A DNA stretch of 64,000 bases from Gordius sp. MW1 (Eukaryota; Nematomorpha; Gordioida; Gordea; Gordiidae): the NCBI GenBank assembly GCA_964036665.1, contig OZ038533.1:16736575-16800574 (forward strand). Reading direction: 5' to 3'. How positions within the stretch are numbered: the stretch's first letter is position 1; the number at the start of each line of letters is the position of its first letter. The notes beneath the pieces are model-generated. The model was not told the DNA's origin, searched no databases, and was given only the letters and a program-made list of their open reading frames with translations. Shown here piece after piece: positions 16,701-28,700 of the stretch. The position numbers were made by a program, and so were the translations under genes.

Positions 16701-19700
16701 TATTGCAATAGAAGTTGAAGTTTAATTAGAAAAACAAAAACAGACAGGTAATTAGGATAAATTAACAACATTGTAATATTTCTATTCAGTGATTTTTGGA
16801 AAACTTTTACCCGCCGTTACTATTTTGATATTTCATTTCCAACTCTTTTAAACTTCTCATCGCTATCGTAAGTTTAATCACATAATAATTTTGTTATAAA
16901 ATATATTTTTAAATATTAATTTCTATGGTTGCTCTTTCATGCTAAAATACTTTGCTATTTATAATTGAATTGTACATCAAATATTATAAATAAATTATTA
17001 TAATTTGTCTTGTTACTAAGCATATTTTTTATAAATATTAAAGATTTAATAATGTAACTGTAAGATATAATTTATTATCATAGTAAGCTATTATGGAAAT
17101 AGAATCAAGCATAAATGAAGCAAGCACATCATGCATGAAAACTTTTCCATTTTTAAAATATGCTAATCTGTTTAAACTCATAGATAATCAGTATAATGAA
17201 CAGAATTTTGAGGTGAAATGTCTTTTATTCAAGGCTAAACTTAAGGCTTCATCAAGATCATGTTTTAGTTTGACTAGACATCTAAAGGTAATCTTGTACT
17301 TAGTTTGATTTAATAAGTAAAAAATAATACAGAGATACCATAATAGTGAATTGATAAATCTAACAAAGGAAAATGAGAAAACTAAAATTTTCCAAAACAT
17401 TGTAAATTTTACTAAAGATAAAAATCGGGAAGAAACATTGGTGAATTTTGTTATTGACACAATTCAGCCTCTTTCAATTGTTGATAATCCATCCTTTAGA
17501 AAGCTTCTAAGTGCTTTCTCAAAATCTCCTGTTGATGTCATGTGTAGATAGACATTGATATCTAGAATCACTTGTGGATACAATACATTAATAACCAAAA
17601 TCATAGAAAAAATGTCTAGGACTGAATTTATTTGTACAACAGCTGACTGCCAGAGTCCTGGTTCGTGCAACATATGCAAAATGCCAAATATTATGGAATA
17701 AGCAAAACATGTCAACTTAGTTTACTGATCTATTTAAAGATAAAATTGGACAATATTTAATTGCTCCAAATAAAACTAGGTGGAATAGCTATTACGAGGC
17801 AGTTGATTTAATAAATAAATTGCTTGATACAACTCGGGCCTTCGGCCCTCGTGGGAAGGGGAGTAGGGGAAGGGAAGGGGGGGGGGCGACTCATCTATAC
17901 TCCGTATAAACGTAGCGTATTTGCTATGCAATTTATGGGCGAGAAAGGTAGGAAGGGGCGAGAATGCCTATAGGGGGGTATTAAATGCAAAATAATTAGT
18001 TATAGACCCTTGTAGGGGAGGGCATAGGGTAATTATCAATGTTAACCAATTCAAAAACGAAAAAAAATTTCGATTTATTTAAACAGTGGTCATTTTTTCC
18101 ATTGGTCAGTAGCCTGCGGACGATCAAAAAGTCATATTATCAATGATATTAACAAGAACAAAATATTAATTTAATTTAAAAAAAAATAAAAATTTTGCCC
18201 TCTCCCGAGCTTGAACCCGGGATATCCAGGTCACCCTGTTTACAAGCCGTGCGCTATAACCCGTCACACCATGCTGGTATTAAAATAGTAGAAGTTATTA
18301 TGTTATTTATATAGATAATGAAATATAAAGTTCTGTTTTATGTTTAGAAAATCAATATATTTCATCGGTCAGTAGCCAGCGGACGGTCAAAAAGTCAAAT
18401 TATCAATGGTATTAACAAAAACATAATATTAATTTAATTTTAAAGAAAATAAATTAAAATAAAAATTCCTTTTAGTTTTAAAAAAAGGCTAAATTCTGAA
18501 ACTACCCGCCCGATTCGCTCGAAACTTTACCCGTAGGTGCCCAGGGCGGCCAGGGGTAAAATAGCCTTTTCACATTCCTAAAATACCTTTTCGTTTTAAA
18601 AATATCGGACATTTCCTGGCCACACGTGCGGTGTAATATCTATAACACGTAGAAAATTTTACTAATTATATAAACTTACGCGCGCCATCTAATAAAGTAC
18701 AATTCGTGTTTTAATAGTTTAATAGTAGATTGAATTTAATTAGAAAGAACGGGCTATGATTATACCTTTGAAAGAGGTTTCGAATTTTGTGTTAGTTTCT
18801 ATCAATATATTGTATCGTAAATTAGAATCTAATACCTATATTTTTTTAACTATTACTTTTTAGGTTTTCTATGAAATCACAATCTAATTAAATGAAATAG
18901 GGACATTCCATGTCAAATCGATCATAAAAAAACGTTTTTCGGCCGACCCCCTCAGAATTTTATAAAATTTGGTGGAAATGTTAAAACTAGTAAAATTATT
19001 AATTTCTGAAAATTTTAGCTCATTTGGGTCACTACTTTTCGAGTTGTGGGCGCTCAAAGGTCGAAAATCGGGCTTTTAAAAAATCGGTTCGTAACGCTAT
19101 AATTAATAAAATTTATAGGTTATTGGTCCCCAAATCATAGAATCTTGTTGTAGAGATAGGTAAGACCTATCTCTATAGAAAAAAATTAAAAAATTTTTTT
19201 TTTATTGATTGGTCATCTCATAATGGCCGAAATGGCCAAAATAGCATAATTAATGATGACCCCGCTCAAACCGTTTCAAATTTAAGACAAATATTTTATA
19301 CTATCTATTAATCAAATTAAATAAAAGAAAAAGTTGGCCGGCCGTCTTGAAAGGGTCATAAATTCTTGAAAGAGTTATTTTAGTATTTGGCGCCAAAATG
19401 AATCTCTAAAAATGTTTTTTGGCTCATTTAGTATTCATATTATTTTAATATATCTATGATGCAAATATTTTTGCTATAAATTATCACCCCAACCCCCCCC
19501 CCCCCCCCCCTTATATTCTCCCTATCAATAATCTTCCCCGAAAGCTATAAATTTAATGTTTTTTAAATAGAAACAGCTGTAAAATGGCCTAAAATAATTT
19601 ACTTCAATAGTTGTATGTACAAGTATATGTTTATTGATTTTTATTCGACATGTGTAATAATAAATATTTATGTGAAAAGTATGACCGAGGGCATGTCTTC

Positions 19701-22700
19701 AAGAATCAATAAAAAATGAATTTATCATTATTTAAAGTATATTTTACTTAAGGCATTAAGTTGTGTTGTCGCTTTAAGCATTTCCCTTTTAGATAAGGTA
19801 TAAGTTCTCCCGGTTGTGGTTAAAGGTGATACATTTGTTAATATATCCACTTTCTTGAGAGATAATTTGTGACATCTATTTGGGAAAGCAAAAGAGTTTG
19901 ACGGCCCGCATAGATGAAGCAAACTAACTATTATTTTTTCATCCTCATAATTATTATCTGTAACCAGGGCTAACCACCAGTTGGAATCGAATGAACAAGT
20001 AACATATCCATTAAGGCTCTTAACATCAACCTCATCACCTAGAATTTGTATTAGTTCCCATTTATTTATTATAGAGGTGGAATATTGCTTAGTAAGTATA
20101 TAAATATATACTTGTACCTACAACTATATTGAAGTAAATTATTTTAGGCCATTTTACAGCTGTTTCTATTTAAAAAAAAATTAAATTTATAGCTTTCGGG
20201 GAAGATTATTGATAGGGAGAATATAAAGGGGGGGGGGGGGTTGGGGTGATAATTTATAGCAAAAATATTTGCATCATAGATATATTAAAATAATATGAAT
20301 ACTAAATGAGCAAAAAAAACATTTGTAGAGATTCATTTTGGCGCCAAATACTAAAATAACTCTTTTAAGAATTTATGACCCTTTCAAGACGGCCGGCTAA
20401 CTTTTTCTTTTATTTAATTTGATTAATAGATAGTATAAAATATTTGTCTTCAATTTGAAACGGTTTGAGAGGGGTCATCATTAATTATGCTATTTTGGCC
20501 ATTTCGGCCATTATGAGATGACCAATCAATAAAAAAATTTTTTTTAAATTTTTTTCTATAGAGATAGGTCTTACCTATCTCTACAACAAGATTCTATGAT
20601 TTGGGGACCAATAACCTATAAATTTTATTAATTATAGCGTCACGAACCGATTTTTTAAAAGCCCGATTTTCGACCTTTGAGCGCCCACAACTCGAAAAGT
20701 AGTGACCCAAATGAGCTAAAATTTTCAGAAATTAATAATTTTACTAGTTTAAACATTTCCACCAAATTTTATAAAATTCTGAGGGGGTCGGCCGAAAACG
20801 TGGCGATTTGACATGGAATGTCCCAATATATTAAACCAATAAAAAAATATATATGCATTTATAAGGTTAAAAATATATATTACATAGTTGGCTGTCTGTT
20901 AGACCATCTATAATAAATTTTTAGGTTATATATAAAATTTGGCCAATGGTCATTTTTTTTCATTGGTCAGTACCTACAGATACTCTATAAGTCAATGATA
21001 GCCAAAAACAACGGGGAAAAAATTTTTGATGCTCACTTTGGCCAATGGTCATTTTTTACATTGGTCAGCAGCCAGCGGACGGCCAAAAAGTCATAATATT
21101 AATGGTATTAACAGGAACAATCATAAGAGTCAAAAAAAAACGGAAAAAAAATTTCGATTCACAATTTGGCCAATGGTCATTTTTTTCCATTGGTCAGCAG
21201 CCAGGACACGGTAAAAGTGGATATAAATTCATAAAAGTCAAAAAAACGAAAAAAAAATTTCGAATCACATTTTGGCCAACGGTCATTTTTTTCCATTGGT
21301 CAGCAGCCAGGACACGGTAAAAGTGGATATAAATTCATAATAGTCAAAAAAAACTAAAAAAAAAATTTTCGAATCACATTTTGGCCAATGGTCATTTTTT
21401 TCCATTGGTCAGCAGCCAACGGACGGCCAAAAAGTCTTATTATCAATGGTAGTAACTAGAACAATCATAATAGTCAAAAAAAACTCCGGGATTCGAACCC
21501 ACAAACTAGTTAAATTAATTAAAATTAAACAGCGTGAGAAGACATTCGATGCGTGACAAGACATTCGGTGCAAGACACCGAAGACCGTGACAATATATAG
21601 ATAATGAAACATAGACCCTTGTAGGGGAGGGCATAGGGTAATTATCAATGTTAACCAATTCAAAAACGAAAAAAAATTTCGATTTATACTTTGGCCAATG
21701 GTCATTTTTTTCATTGGTCAGTAGACAGCGGACGGCCAAAAGGTCACATTATCAATGGTATTAACAAGAACAATATATTAATTTAATTTAAAAAATAAAT
21801 AAAAATTTTGCCCTCTCCGGGATTCGAACCCACATTAGTATATGCATAGGGTTTGGTAAGGGGCACAGGGACCCATATCAGTAAAGGCATAGGCTTTGGT
21901 AAGGGGCACAGGGACCCATAGCAGTAGAGGCGTAGGCAATTGTAGGAAAGGGCATAGGGTAATTATCAATGTTAACCTATTCAAAGACGAAAAAATACCA
22001 TAAATTGCATATAGCAATTAAAAATTTCGCTTTATTTGGCCATGGTCATTTTTTTCATTAGTCAGTAGCCAGCGGATGGTCAAAAATTCATATTATCAAT
22101 GGTATTAATAAGAACAAAATATTAATTTAATTTAAAAAAATTAAAAAAAAAAATCGTCCTCTCCCTGGCTTGAACCCGGGATATCCAGGTCACAAAGCTG
22201 GCGCCAATAACTTGGTGGACGACGGACAACCAAAAACGAGCCCATAAATTGCATAGCAATTAAAAAATCTGATTTGTATGATTTATTTGATGTAGGTTTA
22301 CCCAGGTTTAAAGAAGAAGAAAGAATATTTATTCATGAGTATTTTTCAGTAAGTTGTACTTTATAAAAAGATATAATTGTTGTTTATAAATTTACATATT
22401 AATTAATAGGTTATGGAACCATTGGCTAAATCATTGCAAATTTTAGAAGGTGATAGGCACATTGACTTGGGATATCTTTTGCCAACAATAACTGCTTTAA
22501 TTAAGAAATTAAAAAGGTTTTGTGAATTAAAGATATGCCAACCATTGGTGTATGCAATTATCAAAGGGATTGAAAAAAGGTTTTATCTTTTATATAATAA
22601 ATTTTATAAATTTATTATTTGTATTTAAAAAGATTCCCAAGTTTCTACGATAACGATGTTATTGCAACGGCTTTTCTAAATCTATTATTTAAAACAAATT

Positions 22701-25700
22701 TTAGTTGGTGCAATAAACGAATTAGGCGGTTACTTGAAAGCCAAATTATGACTGAGTCAGTAAATAAGGAAGTCTTTCAAAGAAAAGATTTCGATGATTT
22801 TTTTGAGATGAATGATCATCAACAGAAAACGACATCTCAGGATTTTTTGCAATCTACCGATACATCTCTGGGAATCTTCCAACAATTTTCTTCGTTAAAA
22901 AAATTATATATAAGATATAACACTCCGATTCCTTCGAGTGCCCCCGTGGAACGCCTCTTCAGCAAAGCTAAATCGATTTTAAGCGACAGAAGGGGCAGCC
23001 TGACAGATAGTCACCTCGAAATGCTTTTAATGATGAATGTCAATAAAATGCTATTTTATTTGTTTTTTCTATATCTTTATTATTTTTATAATTATAATAA
23101 ATCGGCATAATAAAAGTTTTTAATTGAACATTGTAATATATTTAGAATTTAGATAGAGTGTAAAAAATTATGGGTGCGAGTGCACGCACCGGGTTTGCGG
23201 TGCGAGTGCGCGCACCTCTGTTAAAATTAGTGCGGGTGCGAGTGCGCGCACCGAATTTTCTCAAAGTGGTGCGAGTGCGCGCACCGGTTTTTTAGGTGCG
23301 ATTAACAGCTCTGAGTTTACGGAATATTCTTTCGATTATTTAAATAGTTAAAAAGAGTTACAAGCAAAAACGTTAGTCGTTGTTGTATTAATATAAGTAT
23401 TTTACAGAGTTATTAAACGCACTTCAAAAACCGGTGCCGCACTCGCACATTGAGGAAAATCCGGTGTGCGCACTCGCACCAGTTTTAACAAAGGTGCGCG
23501 CACTCGCACCCGCACATAAAATTTGATTGCACTATAACAAAACAAAATATAGAATAATGTTCAATGCATAACCTTTATTTTATCTAATGCAAAAAACTAA
23601 TGAATTTATTATAATTATAAAAATAATCGATATAGAATAAAATAATCAACATAGCATTTTATTCACATTCATGAGTAAAAGCATTTCAAGGTAATTATCC
23701 GTCAAGTTACCCCTTCTTTCACTTTATATTGCCATGGCTTTGCTGAACATACGTTCTATAGGAGCACTTGAAGGTATAGGAGTATTGTATTTGATGAACA
23801 AATTCTTGAGTGAAGTAAATTGTTGGAATATATCCAAAGTTGTATCAGTGAATTTGAGAAAATCCTGAAAAGTTGTTTTATGTTCTTTATTATTTATTTC
23901 GAAAAAATCATCAAAGTCTTTTCGTTCATAGACTTCTTTTACGCCTGTCGTGATTTGACTTTCAATTAATCGAATAATTCTTTTTAATATAGGTTTGTTT
24001 TCATCTTGATAGCACCAACTGAAATTTGTTTTAAATAAAGGGTTGAGAATTGCTGCTGCAATAACATTATCGTCATATAAATTTGGGAATCTTTTTAAAT
24101 ACAAATAATAATTTAAAGTTTATTATATATATATAAAACCTTCTTTCAATCCCTTGTATAATTGCATTCACTAATGGTTTGCATATATCTAAATCACACA
24201 ACCTTTTTAATTTCTTTATTAGTACTGTTATTGTTGGTAGAAGATATCCTAATTCAACGGATTTATCTCCTTCCAAAATGCGCAAAGATTTAGCTAATGG
24301 TTCCATAACCTATAAATTGATATGTAAATTTATAAACAGCCATTATATCTGCTTATAATGTAAAACTTACTAAGGACTACTCATGAATAAATACTCTTTC
24401 TTATTCTTTGAACCTAGATAAGCCTATTTCATCAAACAGATCATACAAATTTCATTTTTTGGTATCAAGCAATTTATTTAATAAATTCACAGCCTCATAA
24501 TAGCTATTCTACCTAGTTTTATTTGGGGTAATTAGATATATTCCAATTTTCTCTTTATATATATCAGCCAACCGAGTGGACATATTTTGCTTATTCCACA
24601 TATTTTGGCATTTGTTAAATGTTGAACAAAATATTTTTATAAAATTGTTATTCAAAATGCTTCCTTGATATCAACACTGGCTACCAAATTAAGACAATGA
24701 CAAGCACAGCGCCCATGTTTTGGCAAATGTTCTGGTTCTTCTTCAGGACAATTATTTATTATATCTTCAATATCAACACTCTCTAAATCTTCATCTTATT
24801 CCTGAACATCAGAATGTATTGTCTCTTCTTCATACACCCTATAACATATGCTTTATTTTTTTAAGAAAAAAAAGGCTTTTACAAAACTGGATCCATTGTC
24901 AATAATGGTTTGAACAACTTTGTTGTGAATTTTGAATTGCTTATGTACATCAATGATGTTCTTAGCAATCACATCATAGGTTTGCTTTCCTTCTATCCTT
25001 TTAAGACACAATCCAATTGATATTCTCTCTAAGGTGCTTTGATTAATACAGTGTGCTGTTAAGCCTAAATAAGCTCTTAATAAATTAGAGTATAAAAATA
25101 TTAGACTTTTTATAAATCATTACCTTCTACCAGTACTCCAGCAGTCAGCTGTTGTACAAATAAACTCAGCACTATGCATTATGAAATCTCTATAAATTTT
25201 TTATTTACTTAATTATTAAATAAAAATAAGTAACAAGATTACAGATGCCTAATCAAATTGAAACAAGATCTAGAAGAAGTCTTGAGTTTGGCATTGCATA
25301 AAAGACATTGCACCTCATTAAGTGTATTATGCTGATTATCTTTAAGTTTAAACATATTAGCATATTTTGGAAATGGAAAAATTTTCATGCATGATGTGCT
25401 TGCTACATTTATGCTTGATTCTTCTATTTCCATAACTCACCATCATATTAAAGTGTTATATATAAGCAGTGAGAAAAGAAAAGTGTAAAAAATTGGATAA
25501 GGAGTACCATGGGCGTACCCAGGGGGGGGGGGGAAGGCAAGGGGGGGGGGCTGCCCCCCCCCCTAATTTACGAAAAAAATGTTTTCAATGCAAAAACATT
25601 GAAAAATTAAAAAAAAATTATGTTTTGCCTCCCTCTAAATGAACTTTTAAACGTTTTGCCCCCCCTTCCTCAATTCAAAACCTGGTACGCCCATGAGGAG

Positions 25701-28700
25701 TACTATGACAACCAATAAAATAATACATATTAATAATTAAAATTAATTAACTAATTATATTTTAATAAAAATTAATTGTAATTAGATCATTATATGTGAT
25801 TAAACTTACGATCGCAAAGATAGGTTTAAAAGTGTTTGAAATATTAAGATAGTAACGGGAGATGATAATATTCCAAAAAACGCTTAATTAAATATATTAT
25901 CATTATTTAAATATTTTATTGTAATTCTTTAATCAAATTACCTGTCTGTGTTTTTAATCTTCTAATCTTATTAAACTTCAACTTCAATCGTTTTAGTGTT
26001 TTTCTATAGTTTATTCATTAAGCGACGAGTTCAAAAGTGTAAAGATTAATCGTTGATTGATAAAGTAAATACGTGAATATGTGAAATATCGCGGTTAATT
26101 CCCGCCTTCATGGGCGTACGCAGGGGGGTCCCCCCCCTAAATTAAAAAAAAAAATTTCAATACAAAAACCCTAACAAATTAAAAAAAATTTGTTTTGCCC
26201 CCCCCCCTAATTAGCCGGAGGGGGGCAGCCGCACCCCCTGCCCCCCCCCCCCCCCAATTTGCCAGGGGGCAGGGGTCTGGCTGCCCACACTGCATAATTT
26301 AGGGCAGTTGCTTTTTTTTTGCTTTTAGAAAATTTTTTGGACGTCGAGACCTTTTTTTTTTGCTCTCAGGGAAATTTTTGGATGTCTAGACCTTTTTTTT
26401 TGGCTCTCAGGAAAATTTTAATCTGCCCCCCCCCCCTAATTCAAAACCTGCGTACGCCCATGCACGCCTTGTTATCTTCTCCACCAGGAACATAGATGTA
26501 TGTTATATATAGTAAATCAGTAGAAATTTAATTTGTGAAATATGCGATATAATTAGAGACCTGCACGGGCGGCCCGAGGCCCGGCCCGGAAAAGCCCGGC
26601 CCCGGTCCAGAAATATTTATAAGTAAATAATTTAGAAGTCGTAGCCTAGGTAGTTCTTTGTTCTGTTTAAAACAATAATTACAAAAAATTAAAAAAGGAA
26701 TTCGAAATCTTATTTATACTTGATAGTTATTTTAAATATACAAAACGAAAATAATTAAGCTGATTTTCCGCAAATTAGTTATTTTCTCCGATCACTAAAT
26801 TTAAATTTTATAAGCATACCCAAAATAGAAAAATATCACTTTACTTAGAGTATGGGGTTCAACTTCAAAAAAAATTTCCAATATTTTTGCTAACATTTTA
26901 GGTCAACAATTATTTAATATTTATTTTCATTTTCTGTACTTATCCATTAAACTTTAACATAAATAATTAAAATATAAATAATATATTTTTATATGCATTA
27001 ACCTTATATATATGCCGAGATTTTATTACGTAAACATTCTAGATTTATAATGACACAAGATAATAACCCGTTGTACGGGTACCGAAACTAAATAATAGAT
27101 AAACTCTAATTTATGCCATATAGGCGATCTTTTAATTAGAGACTATATTAATTTAAATAATTTTGATACTGAAGAATAAAAATAAGTTAATGGTTTGGGG
27201 CCATAATAAATCATCGAATTTGCAACCTGCAGTCATCGTCCAAGTTTGTTTTATAAAACAAACAAAGACTTACTAAAATATCGATATTTATCATTTTCGC
27301 CTTTAATATTTTTATATTCAATCTTTGCATTTTTATGAATAAATTCATTTATAGCGATATTTAGAAGTTACAACAAGCCTTGAAAAATAATCGAACGAAT
27401 CTTAAAAAAAATTTTGAATCGAATTCGAATCATTATTTTAATATTGGACGGTTCTTGAATCGAGCATTTTTTTAAATAAAAATATTGAATCCAAATGGAA
27501 TACTAAAAATATTCGATTTGATTCGAAATCCAGAGGCGTAGTGGAAAGACCAGAGTGGTCAATTTCTAGCGCTTAGCTCCCTTGTTTTAAGATTTTTTCG
27601 ACACCTACTTTATCTGCCTCGAGTAAGAGGTGTTTTTAGTCAGCGGGCCGGATTTATGAAGACCGGAGAACAAATTTAAACGCGGAAATTTTTAATGCCT
27701 GTGTTTTTTTGCATCAAAATAGTTCCATTTTCGATTTATAATTTTATTATGTGCGTTTTATTTTTTTATTAAAAATTTTACCAAAATCGAGTTTAATTAA
27801 ATTCATGCAATTATAAAAACTCCGGGCCGGGCCTTATTTTTAAAGATGCTAAAATTTGGGCCCATTTTAAATTCCGGGCCGGGCCTTAAAAAAATCGATT
27901 TTGCAGGTCTCTAGATATAATACAATTTCGAATAAATTAATAAATTGTAAAACTCTTAATGTGCGCAAAACAGGAGCACAATTGCGCACCCGCACCGACT
28001 TAATCAGGTGCGCGCACCCGCACTCGCTCTGCGTTATAAAAAAGTGCGCGCACCAGCACGTCGCACCGCAAATCCGGTGCGCGCACCTTAACGATACAAA
28101 CTTGGGTGGGGCGATCCATGAGCGTGCCTGGATTAAAATTCAGAGGGAGGCAATAATGATAGGAAGGGTAAAAATGATAATTTTTTGAAATTTCAGCCAT
28201 ATTTATATTAAAAAGAAATTCTAGATTTTGTGGCAGCCGACCCTCCCTGCCACCCCCCGGCTACGCCTATGGGGGTGACCCCAAGCCTTTTAAAAAGTTT
28301 GAGACACACATCAATTCAAATAAAAATAATGCAGCAATTTATGTAATAAAGCTAATATGATCAGAGATTTTGGACGGAAAGACATTTATAGGAATTCGGG
28401 CTAACCGACCGGAAATTTAGTTAAATTTCGGATAGGACCGGGTTAGGGTACAAAAATTTTAAACAAATCTAACCTCTGAATATAATATTAATCATTTTCT
28501 TAAGGAATAAACCTCACACAATTTTATCAAAAGTTAAAAATTGCATTGTAAACGCCTAAGGGCTTGTCTTAATATCGGTTTTGCTGCGCATCAAATTTGT
28601 GGTAAGGGTATAACGTGGCCGTACAGTTTTACATTTCAGACGCCTAACATAACAGCAATTTTGTAAGATGCAAAATTTTTTATAAGCCTAAATGTTGTGA

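Larger units (their letters stand above)
17831..22265. mobile_element. Composite insertion inside hAT A
   Basis: Comparison with hAT B shows that the transposase reading ...LLNKLLDT is interrupted at about 17831 and resumes near 22265 (YDLFDVGL-like). The left edge begins with a GC-rich hairpin, CGGGCCTTCGGCCC with a TTCG loop, and the right edge ends in CATAAATTGCATAGCAATT, whose inverse occurs near 17930. The interior is made of tRNA-like SINE copies, a tandem array and a 1.9 kb fold-back element. The identity of the outer element is unknown; the terminal hairpin recalls Helitrons, but CTRR and TC ends were not found. Confidence 0.6.
16314..23313 (+). mobile_element. hAT transposon A, 7.0 kb, with 8-bp target duplication
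   Basis: Bounded by the perfect 8-bp direct repeat AGTTTACG (16306-16313 and 23314-23321). Terminal repeats CAGAGTTGTTAAG and (inverted) CAGAGCTGTTAATC. Both ends carry GC-rich palindromic subterminal repeats such as GGTGCGCGCACC (16325-16440, 23165-23300). Transposase remnants on +: BED-type zinc-finger start near 17093 (MEIESSINEASTSC, SCFSLTRHLK), an intron, then DTIQPLSIVDNPSF and TEFICTTADC (17340-17660), and after a 4.4 kb insertion MEPLAKSLQILEGD (22413) and the hAT dimerisation region NTPIPSSAPVERLFSKAKSI (22919-22980). Stops are present and part of the middle is missing. It lies in the UBIAD1 intervening region. Confidence 0.93.
23405..28096 (-). mobile_element. hAT transposon B, opposite orientation to A
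   Basis: Begins CAGAGTTATTAAACGCAC at 23405 and ends near 28096 in the same GC-rich subterminal repeats (GGTGCGCGCACC, 27965-28090); the terminal CTCTG of that end is eroded, so no duplication is seen. Transposase pieces read on the - strand: BED finger near 25433-25239 (CLLC...SCFNLIRHL), a middle part near 25200-24400 including ENMCTHCLNLVAS-like sequence, MEPLAKSLRILEGD from 24306, and the dimerisation part NTPIPSSAPIERMFSKA to about 23724. The 3' end of the transposase gene is cut short. It carries three nested elements between 25508 and 27913. Confidence 0.88.

Noticed and set aside
20934-21470. CRISPR array
   Set aside because: Regular repeats, but the units are directly joined, AT-rich and in a eukaryotic transposon context; no unique spacers.
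21486-21504. Functional tRNA gene from the GGTTCGAATCC box
   Set aside because: Only the B-box side is present, no full cloverleaf, and it is joined to a repeated SINE body.
28000-28200. Open frames across the GC-rich repeats (both strands)
   Set aside because: They are translations of the hAT subterminal repeats, with repetitive Arg/Ala/Pro content.
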